From NCBI GenBank assembly GCA_016617855.1, contig JAECUM010001795.1, forward strand, positions 124,001-188,000: a stretch of DNA of 64,000 bases, in the 5' to 3' direction. This stretch comes from Megalonaias nervosa. Lineage: Eukaryota > Mollusca > Bivalvia > Unionida > Unionidae. Below are positions 36,346-49,267 of the stretch, piece after piece; within the stretch, counting starts at the first letter, position 1; each line of letters opens with the position of its first letter. The translations under genes and the position numbers were made by a program. The notes beneath the pieces are model-generated. The model worked only from the letters and a program-made list of their open reading frames with translations, had not been told where the DNA came from and ran no database searches.

Positions 36346-36743
36346 CCTACAGTTCTATCAGGGATTTTCCTGTTAAAACGGTCAGTTCTTAAAGAAACTG
36401 ACAAACAGGATGAAAAATCAAGTAAACAGAAAATCGAACAAGGTTAAACAGGCATCATGAAAAAGGAGTTTCGTTACTGAAGATGCTATGCATTCCAGGC
36501 TAGTAAAGTTAATGGTGTTTAACAATGAATATGGGTTTGGTTCATTCAAATGAAATTTCAATTTTAAAAGAAAAATAAACATTATTTTTAATTATAATGT
36601 ACATGGAAACCAGAATATAACCGGTGGAAGGGAATTCCTCTCCCCATCCAGGACCCTCTTCATTTTCCACCATTACATTTTTACCCCGGTTGGAAATTTT
36701 TGATGCGCAGCTGCAATAAATAAGTGATTCAGTTCCAATAAGA

Positions 36744-36832
36744 CAGTGGCGGCACCTGGGGCAATGTACTTTAGTAGCGCCCCTACCGATGCGCCCGGGG
36801 GCAATGCTCTTTATTGGCGCCCCTACTTTGAC
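36744..36832. mobile_element. Probable hAT-type MITE fragment
   Basis: It starts 'cagtggcggcacc', like the ends of the other MITEs. It contains two copies of a 'ggggcaatg...gcgcccctac' unit (36760-36786 and 36798-36824). A right end and target duplication are not clear. Confidence 0.45.
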
Positions 36833-36871
36833 ATCGAAAACAGTTTTTATGTCAGTTGAAACCCCCACCCC

Positions 36872-38228
36872 TTCCCGGGTTCCCGTTAGCCGAGTGGTCT
36901 AAAGCGCTTCGCTTTATATGGAATCCTGGTATGGCCCTAACAGGATTCCATAGCTTTACCCATCACTGCGATCCCTATGAGGCGCCGTAGCGGACAAATG
37001 CTGGTCTAATGAGAAAGCTACAGTTTAAATTTCAATGTCGTATGTCGAGAAATACATTATCACGTGTTGGATCAAATTGCATGCCCTTAAAGTTCCATTT
37101 TCTAGATTGAGATTTTAGATTTTATATGTTGAATTATGCATTGGTGGTTTAAAGTTCTGTTTCATACGTCGACGTTTTACAGTGTATATTTTGAATCACA
37201 CAGCGGTGGTTGAAATGCCAATATCATATGTCGAGAATCCCTAATTCACACGTTGTATGCAACTGTTTGTGATGAAAGTTTCATTTCATATGGCGAGTAT
37301 TTAGATTTCATCTGTTGAATTTCACAGCAACGAGAAGCAACCTCCTTGTTTAAAAATAACGCGGTCCTTTCACGAGAGCGACCTCTATTGAAGAAATTCA
37401 TAGTAATTCTCGACCTGTGAATAGTAACTTTCAAACTGTAAATGCATGAAATGTAATGGCGCCTCATAATTGAATACTCGAATGATGTATCTAAATAGTC
37501 GATATTATTTTGAATTGAGTGAACATTGTGTAATGTTACTTTTACACAAACACATCATTTCACCATATAAAAATAACAATTTTGAGAAGCACAATAAAAT
37601 GTCCAATCACCACTGTGTAATTCAACAGATACAATCTAAAAACTCAACATATGAAATGGAACTTTCAGCACAATTAATGTGATTCAACATGTTCAATTGA
37701 AACTCTCGACATATGACATTAAAATTTCAATAACCGCCGTGTAATTCAGAAGATACAATCTAAAAACTCGACATTGGACATAGAATTTTCGACCAGCGCT
37801 GTGTAATTCAACAGATGAAATCTAAATACTCAACATATGAAATGGAATTTTCAACACAAACTCTTTGAACCAATACATAAGTTAGGAAATCTCGACGTAT
37901 GACATTGAAATATCAACCACCGCCATGTAATTCAAACGACACAATCTAAAACCTCGACCTAGAAAATGGAACTTTAAGGAAAAACATTTTTGATACAACA
38001 CGTGAAATTGGAATTATGGACATATGGCATTAAAATTTCAATGGCAACGTTCTGATTGGACTAGCTCTTGTCCACTACGGCGCCTCATAGATCTCACTTA
38101 TGTGCGCGTGGGTTCGAGTTTCATGTGGGTCGGTTGTTCTTACCGGGGTTTTTCCGGTTCTTCCTCCTCCGGTTATACTCTCCACCATATACAGCCTACC
38201 TTGTGCTGAGAAATGGCGCGAAACTCCC
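36872..38228 (+). mobile_element. SINE, family C, split by an inserted palindromic element
   Basis: The 5' part (36880-36975) has an A-box-like 'ttagccgagtggtctaaagc'. The 3' part (38090-38228) has a B-box ('gggttcgagtttc') and a tail ('cggggtttttccggttcttc', 'ttgtgctgagaaatggcg') shared with the SINE at 43.1 kb. The two parts are separated exactly by the element at 36976-38089. Confidence 0.7.
36976..38089. mobile_element. 1.1-kb palindromic (foldback-type) DNA element
   Basis: The ends are inverted repeats (TATGAGGCGCCGTAG and its complement), flanked by a 6-bp near-duplication GATCCC (36970-36975) and GATCTC (38090-38095). The inversion continues inward: the left arm (to about 37330) matches the reverse complement of the right arm. 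The interior is built from diverged units of about 170 bp carrying 'catatgtcgag', 'gttccattt' and 'gaattacac'. No transposase is visible. Confidence 0.8.
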
Positions 38229-39584
38229 CCCTCCCCACCAAAACAGAAACAACAACAACAAAAAAACAACAACGCACCACCCACCTCCCAAACATAATTG
38301 CCACGTTACACTAACGTGAGGCGAAATATAAAAATTCAGATAAAACATAAAAGGTCACTCGAGGGACAGTTGCCCCCACCCGAAACAAATATCGGATTGA
38401 GAAACTGAATATAGAAACTCCTTTTTTTAGTGCTGTATTGTTTTCAAAAGATGATGGATTACAATATAACTAATTTCATAAATTGTAAACAAGTGGTCAA
38501 ATTCTTTAAGCCACCTGGGGTGATACCATGTGACGTGCCGATCATTAACATATGAAACTCGAGTTTATGTCCTCATTCCCAAGTTGTTTCTGTCGATAAG
38601 GATGTAAATATGCGCGCACAAAATGAAACTGACAAAGAAAAAAAAAAATACTGGAACTAAAGCGACATTGGCAAAAAAAAATATCCATCTCTGCTGAATA
38701 TGGGCCTTGGAAACAAATCCTGAAACAAGTTAACATCATTTAACATATTTTATGGCAGCTCATCATCCACAGTGTGTGAAACCTGTCAGTTCTTTATTAT
38801 TAATTTAATGCGATAGATACCATACACTCAGTGAACTCAAACATAGAAACCCCGTACAGCGCAGTTCCAGATCAATACCAGAAGAGTACTTGTGTGTAAA
38901 TATCATTCATCCCTAGTGGTCGAATTTTCTGTAGGCTCCTTTACTTAATTATGCAAATTTGATTTCTTTCCTTTTCAGCTTTAATGCAATTTTCTCTCTA
39001 TCACCCTCTCAACACCCTTTTGCAAGGAGGTAGTTTGTTGATAGATAGATAGATAGATAGATAGGGTAGTAAAACAACGTCGAGGATACACGAACTTTGC
39101 AGAGACAATGATCTCTTCTGACTCAACATGTTGTAACAAAAAAGTAACTTATTCTGGCTATTATAGGGCATAGCATACGGCTTATTTTCACGTATAATGC
39201 TTGTCTGTTTGTATGTATGTATGTATGTAAGTATGTATGCATGTGTGTGTGTGTATACTGCATGGATGTATGTAAACACACAATCTTGCTAAGTTACTCA
39301 GTTTGCAGTTGAACCTGTTGTAATAGAAATAATTTTTCCCTTAAACATCTAGTGCACAAAGCTCAACGTGCTTAGCTTGCACTCAAGCCACTATTATGAA
39401 AAGAACAGAATTGCGTGACATTTGTTGCATATCTGTGAGTACTAAATATTCAAACAAGGAGCGTGTTTCTCTGGTGCAATCAAATAATTTTCCAAAGTGT
39501 ACAAGACAAAAATGGTGTAACAAACGCCAAAGCAACCCAAACAACTGCTGGGCTTGAATGTGGAGTAATTATGGGAGTGGGGGT
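38229..39584. other. Non-coding stretch with microsatellites
   Basis: A-rich stretch after the SINE tail, (GATA)n at 39040-39064 and a GTAT/GT tract at 39211-39256. No gene recognised. Confidence 0.5.
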
Positions 39585-39699
39585 TCTAGTGTGGGCAAAA
39601 TTCTCATCAAACAATAAGCAACCTTTATTATTGGGAGGGGACCCTAGAATTAAGTTTTGCGTTGTAGGGGGCGGGGCAGAATTTCTTACTACGCCACTG
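39585..39699. mobile_element. hAT-type MITE, left end worn
   Basis: The right end 'ttactacgccactg' (ending 39699) and the interior 'ttctcatcaaacaataa' and 'aattaagttttgcg' match the MITE at 31825. The left terminus is not recognisable. Confidence 0.6.
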
Positions 39700-42600
39700 A
39701 TAGCCATCACTATGTCTGCGTGTGATTCTGTACCAGTGTTGGAAGGTTAAGCTGTAGACAAGTGTGTAATTCCAATACAATCTCAACGCTCTCTTTATCC
39801 ACGCAAACAGTTTATGAATCATGTCATTGTGGCAGGATTACAGCTTAAAATTAAACGGCTTTTCTTCCTTTTTTTTTTCTTTTTAAAAAGATGAACGCGA
39901 GTGAGAATGTAGTTTAACTAGATACATTACTTTTAATCCAAATGAGGGAATCGGACAATAACTTAACAATTTTAATGAAAACGTTTTCCAGCATGCACAT
40001 GGCAAATTGAACTTTCGATTTCCAAGTTTAACACCAACCATTTGATTCAACATTTATAAGGGAAAATAATAGTCTAAACTTCCTGTCGACCTCGTGCAAA
40101 CAGAGTGATCTTCATACATGAGAGTTAAAAAAAGAAAGGAAAATAAAAGGAGGAACATAAACTTTCGACGGGGAATTCCTTCCTTCGATCCGCATTCCAC
40201 TTTGTTATGGCTAGAATGCAGTATGACTATTGCTGAACGACCCTGAGTTTATTTTGGCCTGGATTAGTACTTTCTGACAAAAAAACAAGACAGGCACAAT
40301 CAAGAAAAATCCATTTTTACTATACTCTGTGGGCAGTAGATCCATAGAATAATATTATTCCCGGAATAAAAATAGTTATGAATCTTCTTAAAAGAACTTA
40401 AACTTTCCAAGTCTGTGAACAAGGAAACAGAAAATTCCTGGGATATACCACGACGACTCTTCTAATGCATGTATTCATCTATCAGCAAGGTTCTGTTTCA
40501 CGATAACCACATTTTCTCTTGGCCTCGTCAATTTATAATTTTACAATAGTCGCTACTTAGCTGTCACGGTGTTTGTATGTTCTTCTGTACCTATTACAAA
40601 AACAAAATATTATTGTATCTCCTAGTCGTAGTGGTTGATTATGACCAGAATCAACTTGTGTGCACCGTCAGGGAAATGCATGGTTGGTTGCATGTGATTG
40701 ATGGTTCCGTCGTGCAAAAATAAAGCCGTATTTATAACCTGTATCCTAATGAATTTTTCTATTAATTTCCCTTTTTTTTTTCTTCTCATTAGCACGTTAC
40801 ACTTGATTTTCTTAATTCATGTTCTAAATCTGGTTGTCATAATGCAAAAATCTAGCTTAATGGTCTGATTGCAAACATTTGTGTCTGCAATATTAAACTT
40901 TTCAACTATGATATTATTTAATTCGTCTAAACGTTTACATTTGTTAGCTTATTTTAATCTAGACAAACTGAAAAGCAATTGCTCCCATTCTAATCCTTAA
41001 TTTTTCATTTTATTCTCATTGTAATATTTATTCATACAAATTAAGAAATAAATATGTTTCAAGCAAAAAAAAATTTATCGAAGGCCAGGGCCTCGTGGAT
41101 ACGTCACATACAATAGTAATATAGTCGGATTTGTAAGAACATTATTCAGCACCCAAAGTACCAATTTCTTTTTTGTTTTAAAAAAGCAAAATGCTGTTCC
41201 TAATTTTCTTGTTATATTTACTCACTGAATCTTAGCTGTGAGTTTTGTTTTAAACGTGTATTTAGTAAACACATATCTAAATGCATGCAATTTATGCCAG
41301 TCTTAGGTAAAAACATCCAATATTGTGTGAAAGGTATAAAAGAGACTCACCTTGGTATAAAAATGGTATGAATTTTAATAATACAAGTATGTGTACATCA
41401 TATTTCAAAGACACTTGTCCTGTAGAAGTCTTACTACATTGGAACCAAAAATCCGTCCCTCTGCGGGTCAGTCTACATATATTGCGTGTCGTCTGCCTGG
41501 CGGAAAGTAATGTTACGTTGTCCTTTGTTATTATAAACTAAGCTCTTTCAGCGAATTTAGACAAAGCCTGAAATAAACGTTTTGCATACCATTTTTATCA
41601 GGGCCAGATGGGGTGGGTGGGGGTGTTCAGGGTCCCCCCCCAAAAAAAAACAAACGCACACACACACGAACTTAGTCACTGGTCACTTGAAATTTGACAA
41701 TCGTTTTATTCTTGAGCACGTTTGTTGGGTATTATGCAGTTTGAGTAAATATATACACAGACTTTTGCTTTGGTGGCTTTTCAAGGAAAGTCAGAGCCCT
41801 TTTGAAATTTTGTACCCCACCCCAAACGCTTGACATGATTCAGTCCAGTTTATAACCCAAAAAGCATCTTATGGCGGCAAACTGCTTTGCTGAATTCAAA
41901 ATACATAAATCAATCGGAAGCCAGGCAGTACAAATATTCAGACTGTGAAGGAATTTGTGATAATTCATTGAAAGTATTATGGTCCAATCAGCCACGTAAG
42001 ACATATTTAATGTTATCGCTGACGGTGTGATCAAAATATTACATAAAATGGATTAATTTTAATACACTTGTCTGTCATCCATCAAAAGCTTACACTCAAG
42101 ACCATTTCTTATTGCGTGCTAATCCCAATCAATAATTCATTTATTGCAAGTTGTTTAAGATCTTCGGTTTTCTCAGTGCAGAAATTGGCAACCTTCAATG
42201 TCAAGGTCAGAAACATGTTTGTTGCAGATCCGTAAACAAAGCGCTCTCAACATTCTGATCAGATAAATAAACAAACACTTCAGGGTCATACAGATACTGG
42301 AGTGTGGTTGATCCCATAGCTTCGCAAATTAATGATAGATCTCATCATGATGGGTTAGGAGACGGTTGTACAGTGTACCGAATGTACTACTTACAAATCG
42401 CTGAATCTCTACAATGTACTCGGACCTCTTCTTTTTCGTGGGAGTCGATTATGTCAGTAAACAAGGGAGTTCTGTTGATGGTAGACAGTAAAAGTAACAA
42501 AAACAATAGCCATTAGCGTAGATGTGACACTATCTCGTTACTATGCATTACTTAAGAGAATTAGTGAACGTATAAAACATCACGCGTTGTAGAGTTGAGA

Positions 42601-43107
42601 ACTTAACAGCATTATTGTGGTTTGTTATGAATAGCAAAGGTGAATCGTAGGCGAAATATTTTTCGTTTACCGTGCATCGTGCATAATATAATATAAAGAA
42701 TTCTTGTTAAACTCAGTTTGTTACTCATTGTAGTCGATATGTCTTTATCACGAGTGACCCCAGAATTGTATGGGGTGGGAGGATCAAGGGGACGAGCCAA
42801 CAAAGTAATGCCATGATCAAGGGGAGAGGCAAAAGCTCACACAGTCGGATTTGGTTAATATGTTTGGGGTTTAGATCTTACTTCAGGCTTGCATAATGGA
42901 TTTTTAAAATAAAAAAGTTGTGGGTGGGGGGCTGTTGGTCCCCCCAGTGTGGATACCCATGGTATTATTCATTGAATTCTAATTGTATAATCAATACTAA
43001 ACAACATTATTTCTTTCTAGTGAATTCTGCATTGATAAGAGTCTTGTGAAAATTCTCTGATACAGATTTTTAAAAATGAAAACTGCAGGTTTGATTACAC
43101 TTTTTGG
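39700..43107. other. Non-coding stretch
   Basis: AT-rich and repeat-poor. Short G-rich or C-rich runs lie near 41613-41640, 42770-42800 and 42920-42950. No gene or element recognised; frames are 64-83 codons without domains. Confidence 0.4.
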
Positions 43108-43338
43108 AGGGGCCCCTGGTGGCCGAGTAGTCAAGCCTTTACAAATAACTGACATCTCTCCTCTGCCTGCTTGGGTTTGGGCTTGGTCAACGTGGGTGTG
43201 TGAGAAAGCTTGCCAGTAGCTTCCCGTGAGTTGGTGGTTCTTCCGGGGTTTTCATGGGTTCTTCCACCAACATATATATTGGCCGCCATGCAGAGCCTAT
43301 TATGTGCTGCAAAATGGCGTCAAGTCCACAACGACAAT
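43108..43338 (+). mobile_element. SINE, family C
   Basis: The head has A-box-like 'tggtggccgagtagtcaagc'. A B-box is weak. The 3' part ('ggtggttcttccggggttt', 'gtgctgcaaaatggcgtc') matches the tail at 38130-38225. Confidence 0.65.
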
Positions 43339-43749
43339 ACCAACAACAACACTTTCGGGATTTATAATTGATGTAGAGATGGGAAGTATCCTAAAAGCAA
43401 ACGAGACAACATGGCGTGGGTTTTTAAGGTAAACCAACTCGGATATGAATAACCTGAATCCATCACATTATATTGGATAATATAAGTATCGCATAAGGGT
43501 GATAGTTGAAACAGACTGATATAAGCTCAAAATATGACTTTTAAAAATGACAAATCTTGAAAAATATCCAGACTACTGTTTGTATGAGCTAGATCACTGT
43601 TGATCCGCATATGACAGAATGGATAAACCGTGACTAGTTTATAAAAGGAAGAAAAAACAATCTTCACGGCAGGTTATGATTTGCACACAATGCTCCTTCT
43701 ATGACTGAGCTATGTAAAATGCTAAAGAGCCGTCAGAAACCAACCAACC

Positions 43750-43952
43750 TGGCAACCGCGGTAGCTCACTTGGTAGAGCGTCGGAATCGTTATCCACGGG
43801 TCGCGCGTTCTACGTCCGCCAAGGTCATCCCGGTTTCCTGCCTCGGTGTTGTCTTGGGAAATTAACTTCGCTTCCATTTCCTCAGTACCATAACGCCGAT
43901 AATGCGTTAAATGTGCTGTAGAAACCATCACAAACAAAACAACTCCCACCAA
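43750..43952 (+). mobile_element. tRNA-derived SINE, family D
   Basis: A-box 'gtagctcacttggtagagcg', an altered B-box 'gcgcgttctac', then a body ending in 'cataacgccgataatgcgtt'. No second copy was seen in this window. Confidence 0.65.
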
Positions 43953-44077
43953 CCTTTCATGACTGATCGATTATAATTGGTCTTTGCGAGGACTCGTACT
44001 GAAAATATGAATATTTTAGTAAGTATAATAACTAAGAATAAATATGTTGGTAAAGTGAAGTTTGTTCTTGTTTGGGT

Positions 44078-44264
44078 TTGGTTTGGTTCGGTGTTTTGCG
44101 GCACAAAAACGCAAATAAGTTATCTATTGCCGACGCAAGTGAAATAGTGTCCTATCCAGGGACGCACCACAGTAGCCGACCCGGGTTGATCAAATGGTAG
44201 GATTGAACCCGCATCTTTTCGGTGACGAGGCTGGCACGCTAACCAGGGAACCACCATGACATTT
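44078..44264 (-). mobile_element. tRNA-derived SINE, family A
   Basis: Minus strand. Reversed head 'aggattgaacccgcatc', 'ttttcggtgacgaggc' and 'ggcacgctaaccaggg', body 'ccagggacgcaccacag' and 'ttgccgacgcaag' at lower coordinates. Confidence 0.75.
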
Positions 44265-44619
44265 GTCTATATTAGTCGCCTCGTACGACAAGTGGAAGGG
44301 CACATAGGGTCTATTCTACATCCGGCAGGGGATCGGTAAACAATGGACTTGATAAGGTGCGTAGTTGATCCTTGTGTTGAACCGTCATTTAACCTGATGG
44401 CGTAGATTTTATAAATGCTATATTTGAACAGATTGCTGCAGTCAATAGTGAACATGTCATAGCTTTGGAAATTTATTTCTCCTTCAGAGAATGTTTCCTT
44501 CTTTTTTTGCATCTTTAGTGCCCTTGAATATTGGGGACTTTCGATCGTACCCTTTCGGCAAGTATAGACCTTGGCGAAAATCTGAGCACGAGTGTGTGAG
44601 TGAATGAATGTTAATTTCG

Positions 44620-44622
<3 letters not shown>

Positions 44623-44660
<38 letters not shown>
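44623..44660. repeat. (GA)n microsatellite
   Basis: About 19 GA units. Confidence 0.96.
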
Positions 44661-44662
<2 letters not shown>

Positions 44663-45222
44663 CATAAAATGAAGATAACTGAGAGTAGATCATGGTCACT
44701 TTGGTAAGGTACGATTTCGTCATTTCTATTTGCAGACGATACTAACTTTTTCCAGTTCGTTGCATTTTATGGAAAAATACATCATCCCCTATATTTACAG
44801 GTAGTCTGCAGAAAGCAGTTTATCATTGCCCGAGAGCCGAAAGCACTTGATGCAGACAATAGTTAGGGAGGGACTTCGAAGAAAGACCGTAACCAGTACC
44901 GAACGTGTCTGCACAAGTACTGTTTATCCGATACGGATATAATCCGAATGAACAGCTACGTTTCGTTCTGATAGCTTGATAATTGTAGATCGCTCAATTG
45001 TTGACCTTGACGCAAGAGTAAACTTTACATAAATCAGTAAAGCATCCGTTTATATTTGGCCTTTAATTAATATTCTCAACATTAAAAAACAAAACATTTT
45101 CAACTGGGATTTTGAAATTATAAAAGTACTATTTCGTCATTGTATTTTGAGGCATTGGAGTCTTTTACACACAAGTACATTTTAAAAGAAAAAACACTGT
45201 CCCCGTATTTTCCGCCGTCATC

Positions 45223-45374
45223 CATGGGCGCCCGCACACAGAGGCAAGGGGTGTGGGTGGGCACTCCGATTGCGACTCAACAAATATTTTGGCCTGCATC
45301 AGTAAAACTTAGTAGCTGACCACTACATGTTTGCCCCCACCCCCCTCCCGAAAATAATTGTGTGGGCGCCCCTG
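45223..45374. mobile_element. hAT-type MITE with perfect 8-bp TSD
   Basis: 152 bp. Inverted ends CATGGGCGCCCGCACA and the complement of CAGGGGCGCCCACACA, flanked by a perfect direct repeat CCGTCATC (45215-45222 and 45375-45382). An 8-bp target site and CA/TG ends fit hAT. No coding capacity. Confidence 0.88.
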
Positions 45375-45382
45375 CCGTCATC

Positions 45383-47913
45383 CAGTCTTCAAAAGCCATA
45401 TCCTATAGGCGCACAAGTATTTGATACGGATATTAGTTGTGGAGAAACTTTATTGAACAAAAGGCGATAACCAGTTTCAGATATGCCCGCACCTGTCAGA
45501 CTCTACTAATAATTCAGTTACTAACCAAACTTTTTATTTTCCCTGCCACTAATTAACATTTTACTAAAATATGTATCACATTTCTTTGTCTACTTCTTAA
45601 GCAAATACTTTAGCACAAATTGGAAAATACGATGGATTTTTAGGACTTTAATGGCTTGAGTAAAAGGTCATATCGGGGCAGACATTTTTTAATAGAAAAA
45701 AAAAAAAAAAAAAATGCTTTCGGCTCGATTATATTGAAAAACAATATATCTTGGTAGGAAAGTAAACCTCATTCCCTCCCCCTCCCCTTAAATCGGTGTT
45801 CATAAAGATACCAATATTGCCCATAAACATCACTGATGATATTTCTGCACTAAACATATTTACATGTATTTAACGTACCGGGTAAAGCGACTACATCATT
45901 TCAGGCTGTGCTATGCATCTTATCCATATACAGTCATTTCTCGAGTGTCCCAATTGTGGGCGAGAACAGAGTCGCGGCGAGACTTCTGAGACCATTCATA
46001 TCCTTTTGACAGTATATCAAACAAGTCTTGAGTGGAAAAAAAAATCTTAAAAGTGCACGATTAAAAGTGCATCCGTTAGTGGTCTACGTACATGACTTAA
46101 AAGTGAGACTAACCAAGCGCTATATAAATATTGTATGCAAAGCTGTAAAAATATAGTTATTTGAATAATCAGAGGACACGCATACAGACAGAGAAAGAAA
46201 CAGACGGATGATCAGGCAGACTTGATATTAACTGAATGACTGAAGTATATACTCTGTACCGACTCAAGAATTTAGTCTAACATGACAAGTGCACTTCACC
46301 TGTACTAAGTATTAACTAGCCAAAACATGACGCACAACAGGTAGCTCAGTTATTTCCCCGCAGCATATTTATGACATTATTTGTATACTCCATACTCAAT
46401 CCCTTGATATAATGAACTAATCACAATGCATGTACTTGTTTCAAAACAAATTATCAATGAATATGTAAATTTTAGATTAACAACTGAGGATAAAGGAAGT
46501 CTTGATCCGTGTATGGTATGAATGGAATGTTAGATATGTTCAAGTATGCATATATATTTGTTTAGCGTCCGGGCAACACCTGGTTACAAGGATAAGGTAT
46601 ATTGGTTACCTGTGTTTGGGAGATACCCTTACATACTCGACAAACCGTCGAAATAGCAGTTGAACAACAAACTTTATCTGGAGACCAGTGTGCAGTGATG
46701 CAGACTTAATCACGTGTTTGCTATGAAGAAAAAGTTCTCTTTTATCGCTCATTCAAACAAAAATTTTCTAATGGGTGTAAAAAGAAAAAGCAATAGTTGC
46801 GAGCAAGTTTTATGATTTTTTTTTTTGACAATACAGTCCCTTTATCCAAAATCTGTGTTCAACTTTGCAGTAAGCAGAACTTTTGATGTCTTGGTTTCCT
46901 GGGGATAGTTTCCTTCAAAAGGGACATGATCGCTATGTTTTTACTTGCATCGTCATTTTCAGTATTTTCATACATCGTTTTAGTACGCCTATTAAGGTAA
47001 CAGGAAAAAAATTAATAGCTCAGAATTTCGCTAAAAACCCTGAAAACTGCGACTAAGGTCACTCAAAAGATAACAAAAACTCGATATTTGGATACTGCAG
47101 GCACAAGTCCTAGATCCCGCTTGGACGTCCACTTTGTAGGTTTATCGATACAGAAAGTGGAATAACAGTAATGTGTGAAGGAATAAATAAACTTCCTTGA
47201 AAATCAAATGGCTCCCATAGCTAGCCAATCACCCAGTTTAAACGAAATACGGAAGCTACTTTGCATAATAAAGTGAACTCGATTACCTTTGTTGGCTGTC
47301 TCCTATCTATGGTTTTCGCATAATTTCATTTGTCGATCTTGAAAAATATCTCGTTTTTAAAAACTGCTTAAAGTAGTTGTCACGGAAGTATGAATATAGC
47401 TTTGTTTTAACGACGTCAATGTCATTTACATGCCACCGTCATAAACTACTGTGATATTAATAACTGGGACATACCTTTTTGGGAAAATAGATATCTGGAA
47501 TTGTTCGAAGTTTCACAATTAAATTATCTACAGTGGCGGATCCCATTGGTCCATAAACAGAGTTGCAAGAAATGAAATGTAAACGTGCTATTTATTAATC
47601 ATTAATTCTTAGAACAGTATCTAAATGTCCTGCGTCAGAACTGGAAAGCTGTACTCATTGAAGACAAATGCACTCACAGTGAAATTTTCTTTTTTTGATA
47701 CAAGCATTAACTTTCGAGGGTTCAGCAATAATAGCAACACGTTTGGAGATTGCAAAAACCAACCTTAATTCCGTTAAAAGTTGCAAATTTTCTGAAGTGC
47801 AATATAATGTACTTTTTAAACAAATTTTCTTACTCCGAGGATAGAATAGTATTTTTTTATCATGAAAGAGCATCAGCATCCTCTTTTGTCGTTTGTTGTA
47901 GAAGAATACAGTT
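45383..47913. other. Non-coding stretch
   Basis: A poly-A run (about 45696-45713) and a lone 'cagtggcgga' near 47533 are the only marks. No gene recognised. Confidence 0.4.
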
Positions 47914-47945
47914 TGTGTGTGTGTGTGTGTGTGTTTGTGTGTGTG
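47914..47945. repeat. (GT)n microsatellite
   Basis: About 15 GT units with one TT interruption. Confidence 0.93.
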
Positions 47946-48036
47946 ATTTGAGTTTTAACGTAGCTTTAATAATATTTCAGTCATACCGCTACGATGCAAT
48001 GTGACAGTTTATAGTGATATCTAGTACCGAGGCATC

Positions 48037-48236
48037 ATGCTGCAGACATATAGCATCATGTCCCACCCAGTCACATTATCCTGACACCAGGCCGACCAAA
48101 AACTAACCTCTTAATGCTGAGCTCCGAGCGAGGCAGCTGTTAGTACCATTTTAATAAGTCTTTGGTATGGCTTGGCAAAGGTTCGAACCCGCGACCTCCC
48201 GCACCCGAGGTGGACGCTCTAACGACTAGACCATTA
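48037..48236 (-). mobile_element. tRNA-derived SINE, family B
   Basis: Reverse copy of the SINE at 12893-13110. The plus strand shows 'agcatcatgtcccaccc', 'cattatcctgacaccagg', the reversed B-box 'ggttcgaacccgcgac' and the reversed A-box 'ctctaacgactagacca'. Confidence 0.8.
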
Positions 48237-48245
48237 GAAGAATAC

Positions 48246-48288
48246 AGAGAGAGAGAGAGATCGAGAGAGAGAGAGAGATCGAGAGATC
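48246..48288. repeat. (GA)n-rich repeat with GATC interruptions
   Basis: GA runs broken by regularly spaced 'tcga' (at 48261 and 48279). Confidence 0.85.
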
Positions 48289-49035
48289 ATCATGTTTGGG
48301 AAAAATGCATAGTCTACAGCGTGAGGCTCCGTTGTTAACTCTTTGAGACTCAGCTAAACTGGAGAGGCTATTGCTAGTGTGTCAGAAAATACGCAGCCTC
48401 CTCCCAGGGCAGGACAACTAGAACAAAATTCCGGAGGCCCACAACCGTCGCAATTTGTAATTCATGGGGGCCTACTGGAGAATTTTTCCTAGGGTTCACA
48501 AATCTTTTCCGCGGCCCTGCCCATGTGTGAAAAATGCAAACGCTTAAGTGTAACACTCCGTAAACTCTTTTTGAAGTCTCAGAAAACTTGGTGCATGCCG
48601 AAAACTGTTTAAAATACATATCCCACGTCTGTATTCACGTCCATACATGTAACTTCGTTCTCGTGTTTGTAAGATTAAGTAAGTTTGTTAATGGACATCA
48701 AGAGACAGCGAGGTGACAAGTACAGAAGGAGAGTTTTCGTGTTGCTGTTGGTTTTGAACAGCATTTTAAGCACAGGGCGATGAAATTTGAGCCAAGTTCC
48801 TTTCCTAACGATACATCGTGTCCATATTTGCAAACAAGAACAGAGATGGCCATTCTTCAGTTTTATTTAACATTGTAGAAAACGGCGATTTGCAAAAATA
48901 TGTATGTATTGGGTTTAACTGTGAATAAACCCAATTTTGGCTATACAGTGCGAAGAAAAACGTATTTCGCGAAAATTATGACTATCATGAAACTAATAAC
49001 ATTTACATTTTTTTAATTTACTTTCTTATTCACTG

Positions 49036-49106
49036 AAAAAAGCTCATGTCGTTAAAATTGGTATAAAAAGTGATAAGCTCATGTCGTTAAAATTGGTATA
49101 AAAAAG
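49036..49106. repeat. Short tandem duplication
   Basis: The segment containing 'gctcatgtcgttaaaattgg' and 'tataaaaa' is present twice in a row. Confidence 0.9.
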
Positions 49107-49267
49107 TAATATCAAATCAATTATCTTCAATTTCAAGAGCAATCCAGATTTTCGTTTGTATTGCATGATTGAGTAAAAAAATTACGAAAACAGTTCCTCT
49201 TTTGTCCTTGAGCATTTCTTTATTATCTTACATAAAACCTAAGGCAAAGGTAACTCACTTCAAATGA

